From NCBI GenBank assembly GCA_028288315.1, contig JAQBNY010000074.1, positions 1-11,589 of the forward strand: 11,589 nt of DNA, written 5' to 3'. The position numbers and the translations under genes are program-made. Each line of letters begins with the position of its first letter. The stretch's first letter is position 1. Source of the stretch: Mucilaginibacter sp. GTDB lineage: Bacteria; Bacteroidota; Bacteroidia; Sphingobacteriales; Sphingobacteriaceae. Shown one piece after another: positions 1 to 5,748 of this stretch. The notes under the pieces were generated by a model. It did not search any database. It was not told the origin of the DNA and was given only the letters and a program-made list of their open reading frames with translations.

Positions 1-1292
1 TAAGCAGGTATTTGATGACCCCACCATAACTGGCGGCTTATATTCCAGTCCCTAACATTCTCCATCCAGTGGCGGTAGGTATTAATAAACTTCTCCGGAA
101 TCAACTTTACTTCGCCATCTAACACATATTCCAAGACTGGCTTGGCCAGCTCCTGCATTTTGCAGAACCATTGCATAGAAAGTTTTGGCTCAATAACAGC
201 GTTAGTACGTTCGCTGAAACCAATTTGCGAGGTATAATCTTCTGTTTTAGCCAAAGCACCGGCTTCTTCAAGCAATACAGCTATCTTTTTACGGGCAGCA
301 AAACGGTCCTCACCTACTAAAATCTGTGCTTTCTCATTCAGCGTAGCATCGTCATTTAAAATATCAATAATTGGCAGTTTATGTTTTTGGCCCAGCTCAT
401 AGTCATTCAAATCATGCGCAGGGGTAACTTTTAAACAGCCGGTACCAAAATCCATGGTCACATATTCGTCCAGAATAATTGGTATCTCGCGATTTATCAG
501 TGGAATATAAACCTTTCTGCCATGCAGGTGCAGGTAACGCTCATCATTAGGATTTACACATATTGCCGCATCGGCCATAATGGTTTCAGGGCGGGTAGTG
601 GCTACAGTAACAAAATTAGGCGTATGTATAAAATGATTTGCTGCACGACTCTCGCTCAATACCGCCAATTCATCCTTCACTATAGGGTATTTTATATAAT
701 ATAGTTTCTGATTAACTTCCTTACGGATAACTTCCTCATCAGATACCGCGGTTTTTCCCTGCGGATCCCAGTTAACCATGCGAACACCACGATAGATAAG
801 TCCTTTTTTATGCAGGTGAACAAAATAATCTATCACTGCTTCAGACATATCTTCATCCATGGTAAATTTAGTCCGCTCCCAATCACATGAGGCGCCCAGT
901 TTTTTCAGCTGTTCTAATATAATACCACCGTATTTTTCTTTCCACTCCCATGCGTATTTCAGGAATTCTTCGCGGGTAAGGTCTTTTTTATTTATACCGC
1001 GCTCTTTAAGCATGGTAACCACCTTTGCTTCGGTAGCAATACTGGCATGGTCTGTACCAGGTACCCAGCAGGCATTTTTACCCTTCATGCGGGCACGGCG
1101 TATAAGCACATCCTGTATGGTATTGTTAAGCATATGGCCCATGTGCAGCACACCTGTAACATTTGGCGGAGGTATTACAATAGTATAAGGCTCGCGCTCA
1201 TCAGGCACCGACCTGAAAAAATTATGTTGCAACCAGTAACTATACCATTTATCCTCTGCTTGTTTAGGCAAATATGTTTTAGCAATATCCAT
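1..1292 (-). CDS. valS: Valyl-tRNA synthetase, N-terminal 430 codons (gene runs off the left edge)
   Basis: Cytoplasmic class I aminoacyl-tRNA synthetase that charges tRNA-Val with valine and hydrolyses mischarged threonyl-tRNA. The reverse-strand protein begins MDIAKTYLPKQAEDKWYSYW. It carries the class I HIGH motif as HMGH at residues 50-53, inside the ValRS-typical stretch PPNVTGVLHMGH. A TTRPET motif at 232-237 lies in the CP1 editing domain. The block LWWGHQIPA at 422-430, where the catalytic core resumes, is the last sequence seen. The KMSKS loop, anticodon-binding domain and C-terminal coiled coil lie outside the window; the family is usually about 870-950 residues, so roughly half is present. 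ATG at 1292-1290 is chosen because an in-frame TAG lies six codons upstream and the protein starts as Bacteroidota ValRS usually does. It is divergent from the M13 peptidase gene. No frame disruption is seen. Isoleucyl- or leucyl-tRNA synthetase is less likely from the PPNVTG and HMGH context. Confidence 0.97.
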   Translation of the reverse strand, partial: MDIAKTYLPKQAEDKWYSYWLQHNFFRSVPDEREPYTIVIPPPNVTGVLHMGHMLNNTIQDVLIRRARMKGKNACWVPGTDHASIATEAKVVTMLKERGINKKDLTREEFLKYAWEWKEKYGGIILEQLKKLGASCDWERTKFTMDEDMSEAVIDYFVHLHKKGLIYRGVRMVNWDPQGKTAVSDEEVIRKEVNQKLYYIKYPIVKDELAVLSESRAANHFIHTPNFVTVATTRPETIMADAAICVNPNDERYLHLHGRKVYIPLINREIPIILDEYVTMDFGTGCLKVTPAHDLNDYELGQKHKLPIIDILNDDATLNEKAQILVGEDRFAARKKIAVLLEEAGALAKTEDYTSQIGFSERTNAVIEPKLSMQWFCKMQELAKPVLEYVLDGEVKLIPEKFINTYRHWMENVRDWNISRQLWWGHQIPA

Positions 1293-1298
1293 AGCCTG

Positions 1299-1306
1299 CA
1301 AAAATA
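1299..1306 (-). promoter_or_regulatory. Possible -7 promoter box of valS
   Basis: On the minus strand this reads TATTTTTG, an exact match to the Bacteroidota -7 consensus TAnnTTTG. It ends only 6 nt before the valS ATG, so transcription from it would give an almost leaderless mRNA. No TTTG-like -33 element lies about 21 bp upstream, and the region is AT-rich, so a chance match is quite possible. Confidence 0.3.
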
Positions 1307-1448
1307 ACTATTTGAAGCCAATCACAGAATTTTAACTTCTATTTACATCTGGTTTTAAACAGAACAATAATTAATTGCTTTACTAACTGTTTCGCAACAA
1401 TAATTTTACAATTTATCGTTTATATGTAGATAAGCACCCAATTTGGCT

Positions 1449-1535
1449 ATGAAAGCATTGCCTGTAAACCGTTTTATAACTACAATACTCAAAATATCAA
1501 GATTAGCATTTTTAATTAAGTGGTTTAATCGCTAG
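1449..1535 (+). CDS. Possible 28-codon small protein
   Basis: An ATG-initiated frame of 28 codons ending in TAG. The product would be short and basic (several Lys and Arg, no acidic residue) with hydrophobic runs such as FITTIL and LAFLI, so it could be a membrane-associated micropeptide. There is no clear promoter: the TTTG at 1442-1445 lies directly before it but lacks the TA part of the -7 box. No Shine-Dalgarno sequence is seen, which means little in this phylum. A frame this short arises easily by chance in AT-rich spacer DNA, and I do not recognise the peptide. Confidence 0.15.
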   Translation: MKALPVNRFITTILKISRLAFLIKWFNR

Positions 1536-1537
1536 TT

Positions 1538-1561
1538 CACCTGTTGCATAACTTGCAGGTG
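1538..1561. repeat. Inverted repeat CACCTG-N12-CAGGTG upstream of the M13 peptidase gene
   Basis: Two perfect 6-bp arms (1538-1543 and 1556-1561) enclose 12 bp. Two further pairs (CA 1547-1548 with TG 1554-1555) are possible if TTG is bulged out. The right arm abuts the predicted -33 TTG of the peptidase promoter, so the repeat could be an operator. There is no T-tract after it, so it is not an intrinsic terminator. Confidence 0.35.
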
Positions 1562-1584
1562 TAGCGGATAATTAATTATCTTTA
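1552..1584 (+). promoter_or_regulatory. Probable promoter of the M13 peptidase gene
   Basis: The -33 element is CTTG at 1552-1555 and the -7 element is TATCTTTA at 1577-1584, one mismatch from TAnnTTTG. The spacer is 21 bp, identical to the better promoter at 3761-3793. The box ends 22 nt before the ATG at 1607, giving a short leader. The missing final G lowers confidence. Confidence 0.45.
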
Positions 1585-1606
1585 ATTTTTCACTACTTAA
1601 TTAACT

Positions 1607-3676
1607 ATGAAATTAAAGTTTACCAATTTAATGTTGATAGGTGCATTATGCCTTTCGGCTAATGCTTTTGCTATTGAAGGCGGGAAACCCGTAAAAGGCA
1701 AATCACCAAACGATCCTCCTAAAAAATTTATTGACCCGGCAAATATGAACACCGCGGTTAAGCCGGGCGATAACTTCTTTGACTATGCCAATGGCAATTG
1801 GATAAAAACGAACGCCATACCAGCAAAAGAAACCCGCTGGGGAAGCTTTAACATTTTAAGGCAAAACAATACCGATAAACTACTAAAGCTGCTTGCAGAA
1901 GTTAGCAGCACCCCAGGTCAGGCTAAAGGAAGCCTAAAACAACGTGTAGGCGACCTATACGCCAGCGGCATGGACAGTGTTACTATTGAGAAAAAAGGCT
2001 ATACCCCTATTATGCCCGAATTGGCACGTATAGATAAAATCAGCAACCTTGATGACGTGATAAATGAATTGGTTTATGAACGTGTTAACGGTATTGGCAA
2101 TCCGCTATTTGGTTTTGGCGTTGGCCCCGACTCAAAGCATATAGAAAAATACATTGTTAGCTTAAGGCAAGGCGGCACAAGTTTGCCAGATCGTGATAAT
2201 TATTTAAAGGATGATGCGCGTTCAAAAAAGATACAGAATGCGCTAAAAACTTATATAACCACCCTGTTTACCTTAACTGGCACTAACGCTGATGTAGCCG
2301 CCAAAAACGCAGCCACTATATATGAGCTTGAAAAATCATTGGCTAAATCACAAATGAGCCGTGTTGCACAGCGCGACCCAAATGTTACCTATAATAAATT
2401 TTCTGTTGCCGATTTTAGCAAAACCACACCGCATTTAAACTGGGTAAAATTATTACCTATGCTTAAAGTTACTGGCCAGGATACCTTATTGGTTGGGCAA
2501 CCCGCATTTTTTAAAGATGCTGATGCACTGCTGGCAGCAACATCTGTTGAAGACTGGAAAACTTATTTAAAATGGAATGTATTACAAGGGTCGGCCTCAG
2601 TGTTAAGTTCGCCGTTTGTAAAAGCAAGCTTTGTTTATAACAGCGCACTTAGCGGGCAGCAAACACAAACACCACGTAATGAGCGCTTAAGCGGTCAGAT
2701 AGATGGTACACTTGGCGAACTGTTGGGTCAGCTATATGTTGAGAAATATTTTACACCTGCTGCTAAACAATACATGGTAAACCTGGTGAACAACTTAAAG
2801 ATTACCCTGGGCGAACGTATAAAAAATTTAGATTGGATGAGCGATGTTACAAAAGCACGTGCCCTTAAAAAGCTTGCTGCTTTCCGTGTCAAAATTGGCT
2901 ATCCGGATAAATGGGAAACCTATGCAGGCCTTGATATTGAACGTGGCGATTATTATGGCAACCTTAAACGCATCTCTAAATGGAGATACAATTTTAATGT
3001 AACCCGTTTAGGCAAACCTGTTGACCGTAACCGCTTTGGTATGACACCACCAACAGTTAATGCCTCATATAGCCCAAATAATAACGATATTACGTTCCCT
3101 GCGGGAATATTGCAGTTTCCATTCTTTGATTTTGGCGCGGATGATGCCGTAAATTATGGTGGTATTGGTGCTGTTATAGGCCATGAAATGACCCACGGTT
3201 TTGATGACCAGGGTCGCCAGTTTGATGCTGATGGCACCCTGCGCGACTGGTGGACAAAAGACGATGCCGATAAATTTAAAGTACGTGCAGACCAGGTAGT
3301 AAACCAATATAATGCCTTTACAGTATTAGATACCATGCACGTAAATGGCCGCCTAACCTTAGGTGAAAACCTTGCTGACTTAGGTGGATTAAACGTAGCT
3401 TACCAGGCGTTCAAGAAAACCAAACAAGGCCAATCGACTACCAAGACTGATGGCTTTACACCTGACCAAAGATTCTTCTTATCATGGGCACAAGTTTGGC
3501 GCGGCTCACAACGCCCCGAGGCTGCTGCACAAAGGATCTTAACAGACCCGCACTCACCTGAAGAATTCCGTACCAATGCGCCTATAACCAATATGGATGC
3601 ATGGTACTCAGCCTTCAGCATACAACCCGGCGATAAGCTTTACAAAAAGCCTGAAGAAAGAATAAGGGTGTGGTAA
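1607..3676 (+). CDS. Secreted M13-family (neprilysin/PepO-like) zinc metallopeptidase
   Basis: A 689-residue endopeptidase of family M13, which cleaves oligopeptides of a few kDa or less. A Sec signal peptide spans residues 1-22 (basic MKLK, hydrophobic core, cleavage expected after AFA), placing it in the periplasm or on the cell surface. C15 is not in a lipobox, so it is not a lipoprotein. The M13 N-terminal domain starts near residue 53 (PGDNFFDYANGNW). The catalytic domain has the substrate-binding NASY at 485-488, zinc motif HEMTH at 526-530 (H526, H530 ligands, E527 catalytic) and ENLAD at 587-591 (E587 third zinc ligand). The HSPEEFRTN block and the terminal Trp689 also match the family. 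Length is normal and no key residue is missing. It stands alone, with its own promoter and a downstream hairpin. A nutritional or peptide-turnover role is inferred; the substrate is unknown. Confidence 0.97.
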   Translation: MKLKFTNLMLIGALCLSANAFAIEGGKPVKGKSPNDPPKKFIDPANMNTAVKPGDNFFDYANGNWIKTNAIPAKETRWGSFNILRQNNTDKLLKLLAEVSSTPGQAKGSLKQRVGDLYASGMDSVTIEKKGYTPIMPELARIDKISNLDDVINELVYERVNGIGNPLFGFGVGPDSKHIEKYIVSLRQGGTSLPDRDNYLKDDARSKKIQNALKTYITTLFTLTGTNADVAAKNAATIYELEKSLAKSQMSRVAQRDPNVTYNKFSVADFSKTTPHLNWVKLLPMLKVTGQDTLLVGQPAFFKDADALLAATSVEDWKTYLKWNVLQGSASVLSSPFVKASFVYNSALSGQQTQTPRNERLSGQIDGTLGELLGQLYVEKYFTPAAKQYMVNLVNNLKITLGERIKNLDWMSDVTKARALKKLAAFRVKIGYPDKWETYAGLDIERGDYYGNLKRISKWRYNFNVTRLGKPVDRNRFGMTPPTVNASYSPNNNDITFPAGILQFPFFDFGADDAVNYGGIGAVIGHEMTHGFDDQGRQFDADGTLRDWWTKDDADKFKVRADQVVNQYNAFTVLDTMHVNGRLTLGENLADLGGLNVAYQAFKKTKQGQSTTKTDGFTPDQRFFLSWAQVWRGSQRPEAAAQRILTDPHSPEEFRTNAPITNMDAWYSAFSIQPGDKLYKKPEERIRVW

Positions 3677-3690
3677 TTATTAGCATAAAG

Positions 3691-3718
3691 ACAAAGCCTG
3701 GGTATAGCCGGGCTTTGT
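3691..3718 (+). terminator. Intrinsic terminator-like hairpin after the M13 peptidase gene
   Basis: The arms ACAAAGCCTGG (3691-3701) and CCGGGCTTTGT (3708-3718) pair over 11 bp with one T-G wobble around a 6-nt loop, 14 nt after the stop codon. The 3' side continues TGTGTTTA, only a weak U-tract, so termination may be incomplete. The next gene has its own strong promoter. Confidence 0.65.
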
Positions 3719-3760
3719 TGTGTTTACTACTTGTAAATAAACATCATCCATACTTACTGA

Positions 3761-3793
3761 TTTGAAGTCTTTCCAAGTAAACCTCTATCTTTG
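3761..3793 (+). promoter_or_regulatory. Strong Bacteroidota-type promoter of the MBL/rhodanese gene
   Basis: The -33 element TTTG is at 3761-3764 and the -7 element TATCTTTG at 3786-3793, separated by 21 bp; both match the known consensus exactly. Transcription should begin a few nucleotides after 3793, leaving a leader of about 10 nt before the ATG at 3809. This rules out the in-frame TTG at 3791, which lies inside the -7 box, as a start codon. Confidence 0.8.
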
Positions 3794-3808
3794 CAGCCTG
3801 ACATAGAT

Positions 3809-5140
3809 ATGATAGTTCATCAATTTTACGATAAGGGTTTGGCACATGCATCTTACGCGGTTATAAGAACCGGCAGGATGATAGTTATTGATCCCGCTCG
3901 CGACCCGCAGCCTTATTATGAGTTTGCAGATATGCACAGCGCTGATATTGCCGGCGTGATAGAAACCCACCCCCATGCTGATTTTGTGAGCTCGCACCTG
4001 GAGATTCATCAAACAACCGGCGCGGTAATTTATGTAAGCAAGCTTGCCGGCGCCGAATACCCGCACGAAACTTTTGATGATGGTGATGTTATCCAGATCA
4101 ATGATATAAAGTTAAAAGCCATTAATACACCCGGCCATTCGCCCGATTCTATTTGTATTTTACTGGAAGATGAAAACGGTAAAGATTGCGCTGTTTTCAC
4201 CGGAGATACCTTATTTGCAGGCGATGTTGGCAGGCCGGATTTACGTGAGAGCGCAGGCAATATTACCGCTAAGAAAGAAGAACTGGCGCGCAATATGTAC
4301 CATAGCACCCGCAACAAATTAATGGTGTTACCAAAAGAGGTTATTGTTTATCCTGCCCACGGCCCGGGATCATTATGCGGTAAAAGCATGAGTCCGGATT
4401 TGCAAACCACCATTGGAAAAGAGTTGCGCGAAAACTATGCCCTTCAGCTAATGGATGAGCTAGCCTTTGTTAAAACCCTAATGGCCGACCAGCCCTTTAT
4501 GCCAAAATACTTTGGCTACGATGTGGAACTCAATAAAACCGGCGCGCCAAACTTTGCAAATAGCATAAATTCGGTTTTAAAGGTGGATGCTGATACAACG
4601 TTAAACAAAGGGGTTTTAGTAATTGATACCCGCCCATCATCAGCATATAGTAATGGACACGTAAAGGGCAGCATTAACCTGCAGGATGGTGAGAAGTTTG
4701 AAACATGGCTGGGATCTATTGTCGCCCCTGAAGAAACTTTTTACTTATTGGCCGGTACTGACGAAGACCTTAATATAGTAATCAAAAAAGCCGCTAAAAT
4801 AGGTTACGAGAAAAATATAAAAGCGGCCTTGCTTATACCTTCAAATGCTACTGAAAAATCTCCGGCAATAAATTTGGAAGATTTTAAAGCTAACAAAGCA
4901 AATTACACAATAATTGACGCTCGTAACCAGGCCGAAATAAATTCAGGAAAGCTATTTACTAATGCGCTTACCATACCCCTGCCCGAATTAAGAGAGCGTA
5001 TAAATGAAATATCTGCTAATAAACCCATTGCTGTACATTGCGCGGCAGGCTATCGTTCGGCTGCTGCTGCGAGCATCATAGCGGCACAAATAAAAACTGC
5101 ACCAGTGTATGACCTAAGCGATGCTATAAAAGAGTTTTAG
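3809..5140 (+). CDS. Metallo-beta-lactamase-fold hydrolase fused to two rhodanese domains (persulfide dioxygenase-like)
   Basis: A 443-residue soluble protein with no signal peptide. Residues 1 to about 240 form an MBL domain of the ETHE1/glyoxalase-II-like branch. H54 (in THPHAD), H110 (TPGH) and D133 (TGDTLF) sit where ETHE1 binds its single iron, and GDVGRPDL follows as in that branch. Two rhodanese-like domains come next. The first (about 260-350) keeps VIDTR and GHVKGSINL but has AGTDED from residue 315 where the active-site loop belongs, so it lacks the catalytic Cys. The second (about 360-443) has the intact loop CAAGYR from C411. Known relatives oxidise glutathione persulfide to sulfite and move sulfane sulfur, so sulfide detoxification is the likely role. 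The usual HADH motif reads HADF here. The ATG at 3809 is preferred over the TTG at 3791, which falls in the promoter. The gene appears monocistronic. Confidence 0.95.
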   Translation: MIVHQFYDKGLAHASYAVIRTGRMIVIDPARDPQPYYEFADMHSADIAGVIETHPHADFVSSHLEIHQTTGAVIYVSKLAGAEYPHETFDDGDVIQINDIKLKAINTPGHSPDSICILLEDENGKDCAVFTGDTLFAGDVGRPDLRESAGNITAKKEELARNMYHSTRNKLMVLPKEVIVYPAHGPGSLCGKSMSPDLQTTIGKELRENYALQLMDELAFVKTLMADQPFMPKYFGYDVELNKTGAPNFANSINSVLKVDADTTLNKGVLVIDTRPSSAYSNGHVKGSINLQDGEKFETWLGSIVAPEETFYLLAGTDEDLNIVIKKAAKIGYEKNIKAALLIPSNATEKSPAINLEDFKANKANYTIIDARNQAEINSGKLFTNALTIPLPELRERINEISANKPIAVHCAAGYRSAAAASIIAAQIKTAPVYDLSDAIKEF

Positions 5141-5197
5141 ATCAGTTTATAGTAATGGATTATAGCTTATACCTGTAGAGTTTCGGGCTTGCGAACA

Positions 5198-5219
5198 AGT
5201 AAAGCATTAACCATTTACT
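5198..5219. repeat. Inverted repeat AGTAAA-N10-TTTACT upstream of the helix-turn-helix gene
   Basis: Perfect 6-bp arms (5198-5203, 5214-5219) lie 51 bp before the GTG start of the regulator gene. The interior contains TTAACCAT (5207-5214), which resembles the TTAACAT repeats in front of the receptor gene. The spacing would suit a dimeric DNA-binding protein, possibly the regulator itself, but the sequence is AT-rich and chance is possible. There is no T-tract. Confidence 0.3.
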
Positions 5220-5270
5220 ATGATTTATGATCTTTTGCATAATCCATGAACTATTTATTATAATTGTCAT

Positions 5271-5639
5271 GTGAATAAATCTGACGATGCAGTTGTAAAA
5301 CGGATAAAAGTAATTGTGAAAGAGCACGGTGGCCAGCTTGCTTTAGCAAACGCAATTGGGGTTGACCAGGGCTTTATTAGCAAGGTTATTAATAAAAAGC
5401 AGGATATTAGCTACTATCTTATCAGCAAGCTATGTTTCCAGCTTAAATACTCTCCTGAGTGGCTTATTCTAGGCACTGGTGAAAAACAGATCAACAAACC
5501 CGAATCTGCCAAACTCATTACTGAGATACAAATGCTGCGTACAGAGATTGATATTTTACATGCACGAATGCGCGCGTACGAACTGGAGCTACAGGAAATA
5601 AAACAGCAGGCTAATAACGACAAGCAAAAGGCTGGATAA
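5271..5639 (+). CDS. Small XRE/CI-type helix-turn-helix DNA-binding protein with C-terminal coiled coil
   Basis: A 122-residue cytoplasmic protein. Residues 8-72 form a lambda-repressor-like domain: QLALANAIG (helix 2), a turn, then QGFISKVINKK (recognition helix, about 33-43), followed by the SPEWLILGTGE ending typical of phage CI-like and Bacteroidota XRE regulators. Residues about 76-113 (LITEIQMLRTEIDILHARM onward) have heptad-spaced Leu, Ile and Met and should form a coiled coil for dimerisation. GTG at 5271 is chosen because a TGA lies in frame at 5247, no in-frame ATG exists before residue 87, and the overlapping ATG at 5269 runs straight into TGA. The receptor gene starts 109 bp downstream on the same strand, so it is a candidate target. 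The ligand and target genes are unknown. A clear -33/-7 promoter was not found in front of it. Confidence 0.88.
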   Translation: MNKSDDAVVKRIKVIVKEHGGQLALANAIGVDQGFISKVINKKQDISYYLISKLCFQLKYSPEWLILGTGEKQINKPESAKLITEIQMLRTEIDILHARMRAYELELQEIKQQANNDKQKAG

Positions 5640-5661
5640 GCTTGTCCTGTAAATATAATTA

Positions 5662-5714
5662 ATGTTAACATACGGGTATTAAAAGATAACCCAGTCTTAA
5701 CATACTATTAACAT
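5662..5714. repeat. Three direct copies of TTAACAT upstream of the TonB-dependent receptor gene
   Basis: Copies begin at 5665, 5697 and 5708, i.e. 32 and 11 bp apart, close to three and one helical turns. The first two share TTAACATAC. The first is the centre of a perfect 10-bp palindrome, ATGTTAACAT (5662-5671). The second falls where the -33 element of the receptor promoter should be and the third just before the -7 box. This suggests a cluster of protein-binding sites; the binding protein is not known from sequence. Confidence 0.45.
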
Positions 5715-5722
5715 TATACCTG

Positions 5723-5730
5723 AACCTTTG
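5723..5730 (+). promoter_or_regulatory. Possible -7 box of the TonB-dependent receptor gene
   Basis: AACCTTTG differs from TAnnTTTG at one position and ends 18 nt before the ATG at 5749, the same geometry as the stronger promoters in this window. About 21 bp upstream there is no TTTG; the -33 position is occupied by a TTAACAT repeat. The promoter may therefore need an activator, or may be weak. Confidence 0.4.
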
Positions 5731-5748
5731 TGGAGATAAAAATCCCAC

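Larger units (their letters stand above)
1293..1606. other. 314-bp divergent AT-rich spacer between valS and the M13 peptidase gene
   Basis: The spacer separates two divergent genes. It holds a possible valS -7 box at its left end, a 28-codon open frame at 1449-1535, an imperfect inverted repeat at 1538-1561, and a probable promoter for the peptidase gene at 1552-1584. The stretch from about 1310 to 1445 is AT-rich, and I see no gene, hairpin with T-tract or repeat in it. No tRNA, riboswitch-like fold or mobile-element end was recognised. Confidence 0.6.

Noticed and set aside
859..1188. Plus-strand frames of 60-109 codons inside the valS region
   Set aside because: They lie opposite well-conserved valS codons and show no family features; they are antisense shadows.
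1607..1672. Lipoprotein signal in the M13 peptidase because of Cys15
   Set aside because: The residues before the Cys (GAL) do not fit a lipobox, and a normal signal peptidase I site (AFA) follows at residue 22.
3791..3808. TTG as start codon of the MBL/rhodanese gene, adding MQPDID
   Set aside because: The TTG is part of the -7 promoter box TATCTTTG, so it would not be in the mRNA; the ATG at 3809 matches the usual start of the family.
5674..5692. GGGTATT...ATAACCC as a terminator hairpin after the helix-turn-helix gene
   Set aside because: Only four contiguous pairs before mismatches and no T-tract.
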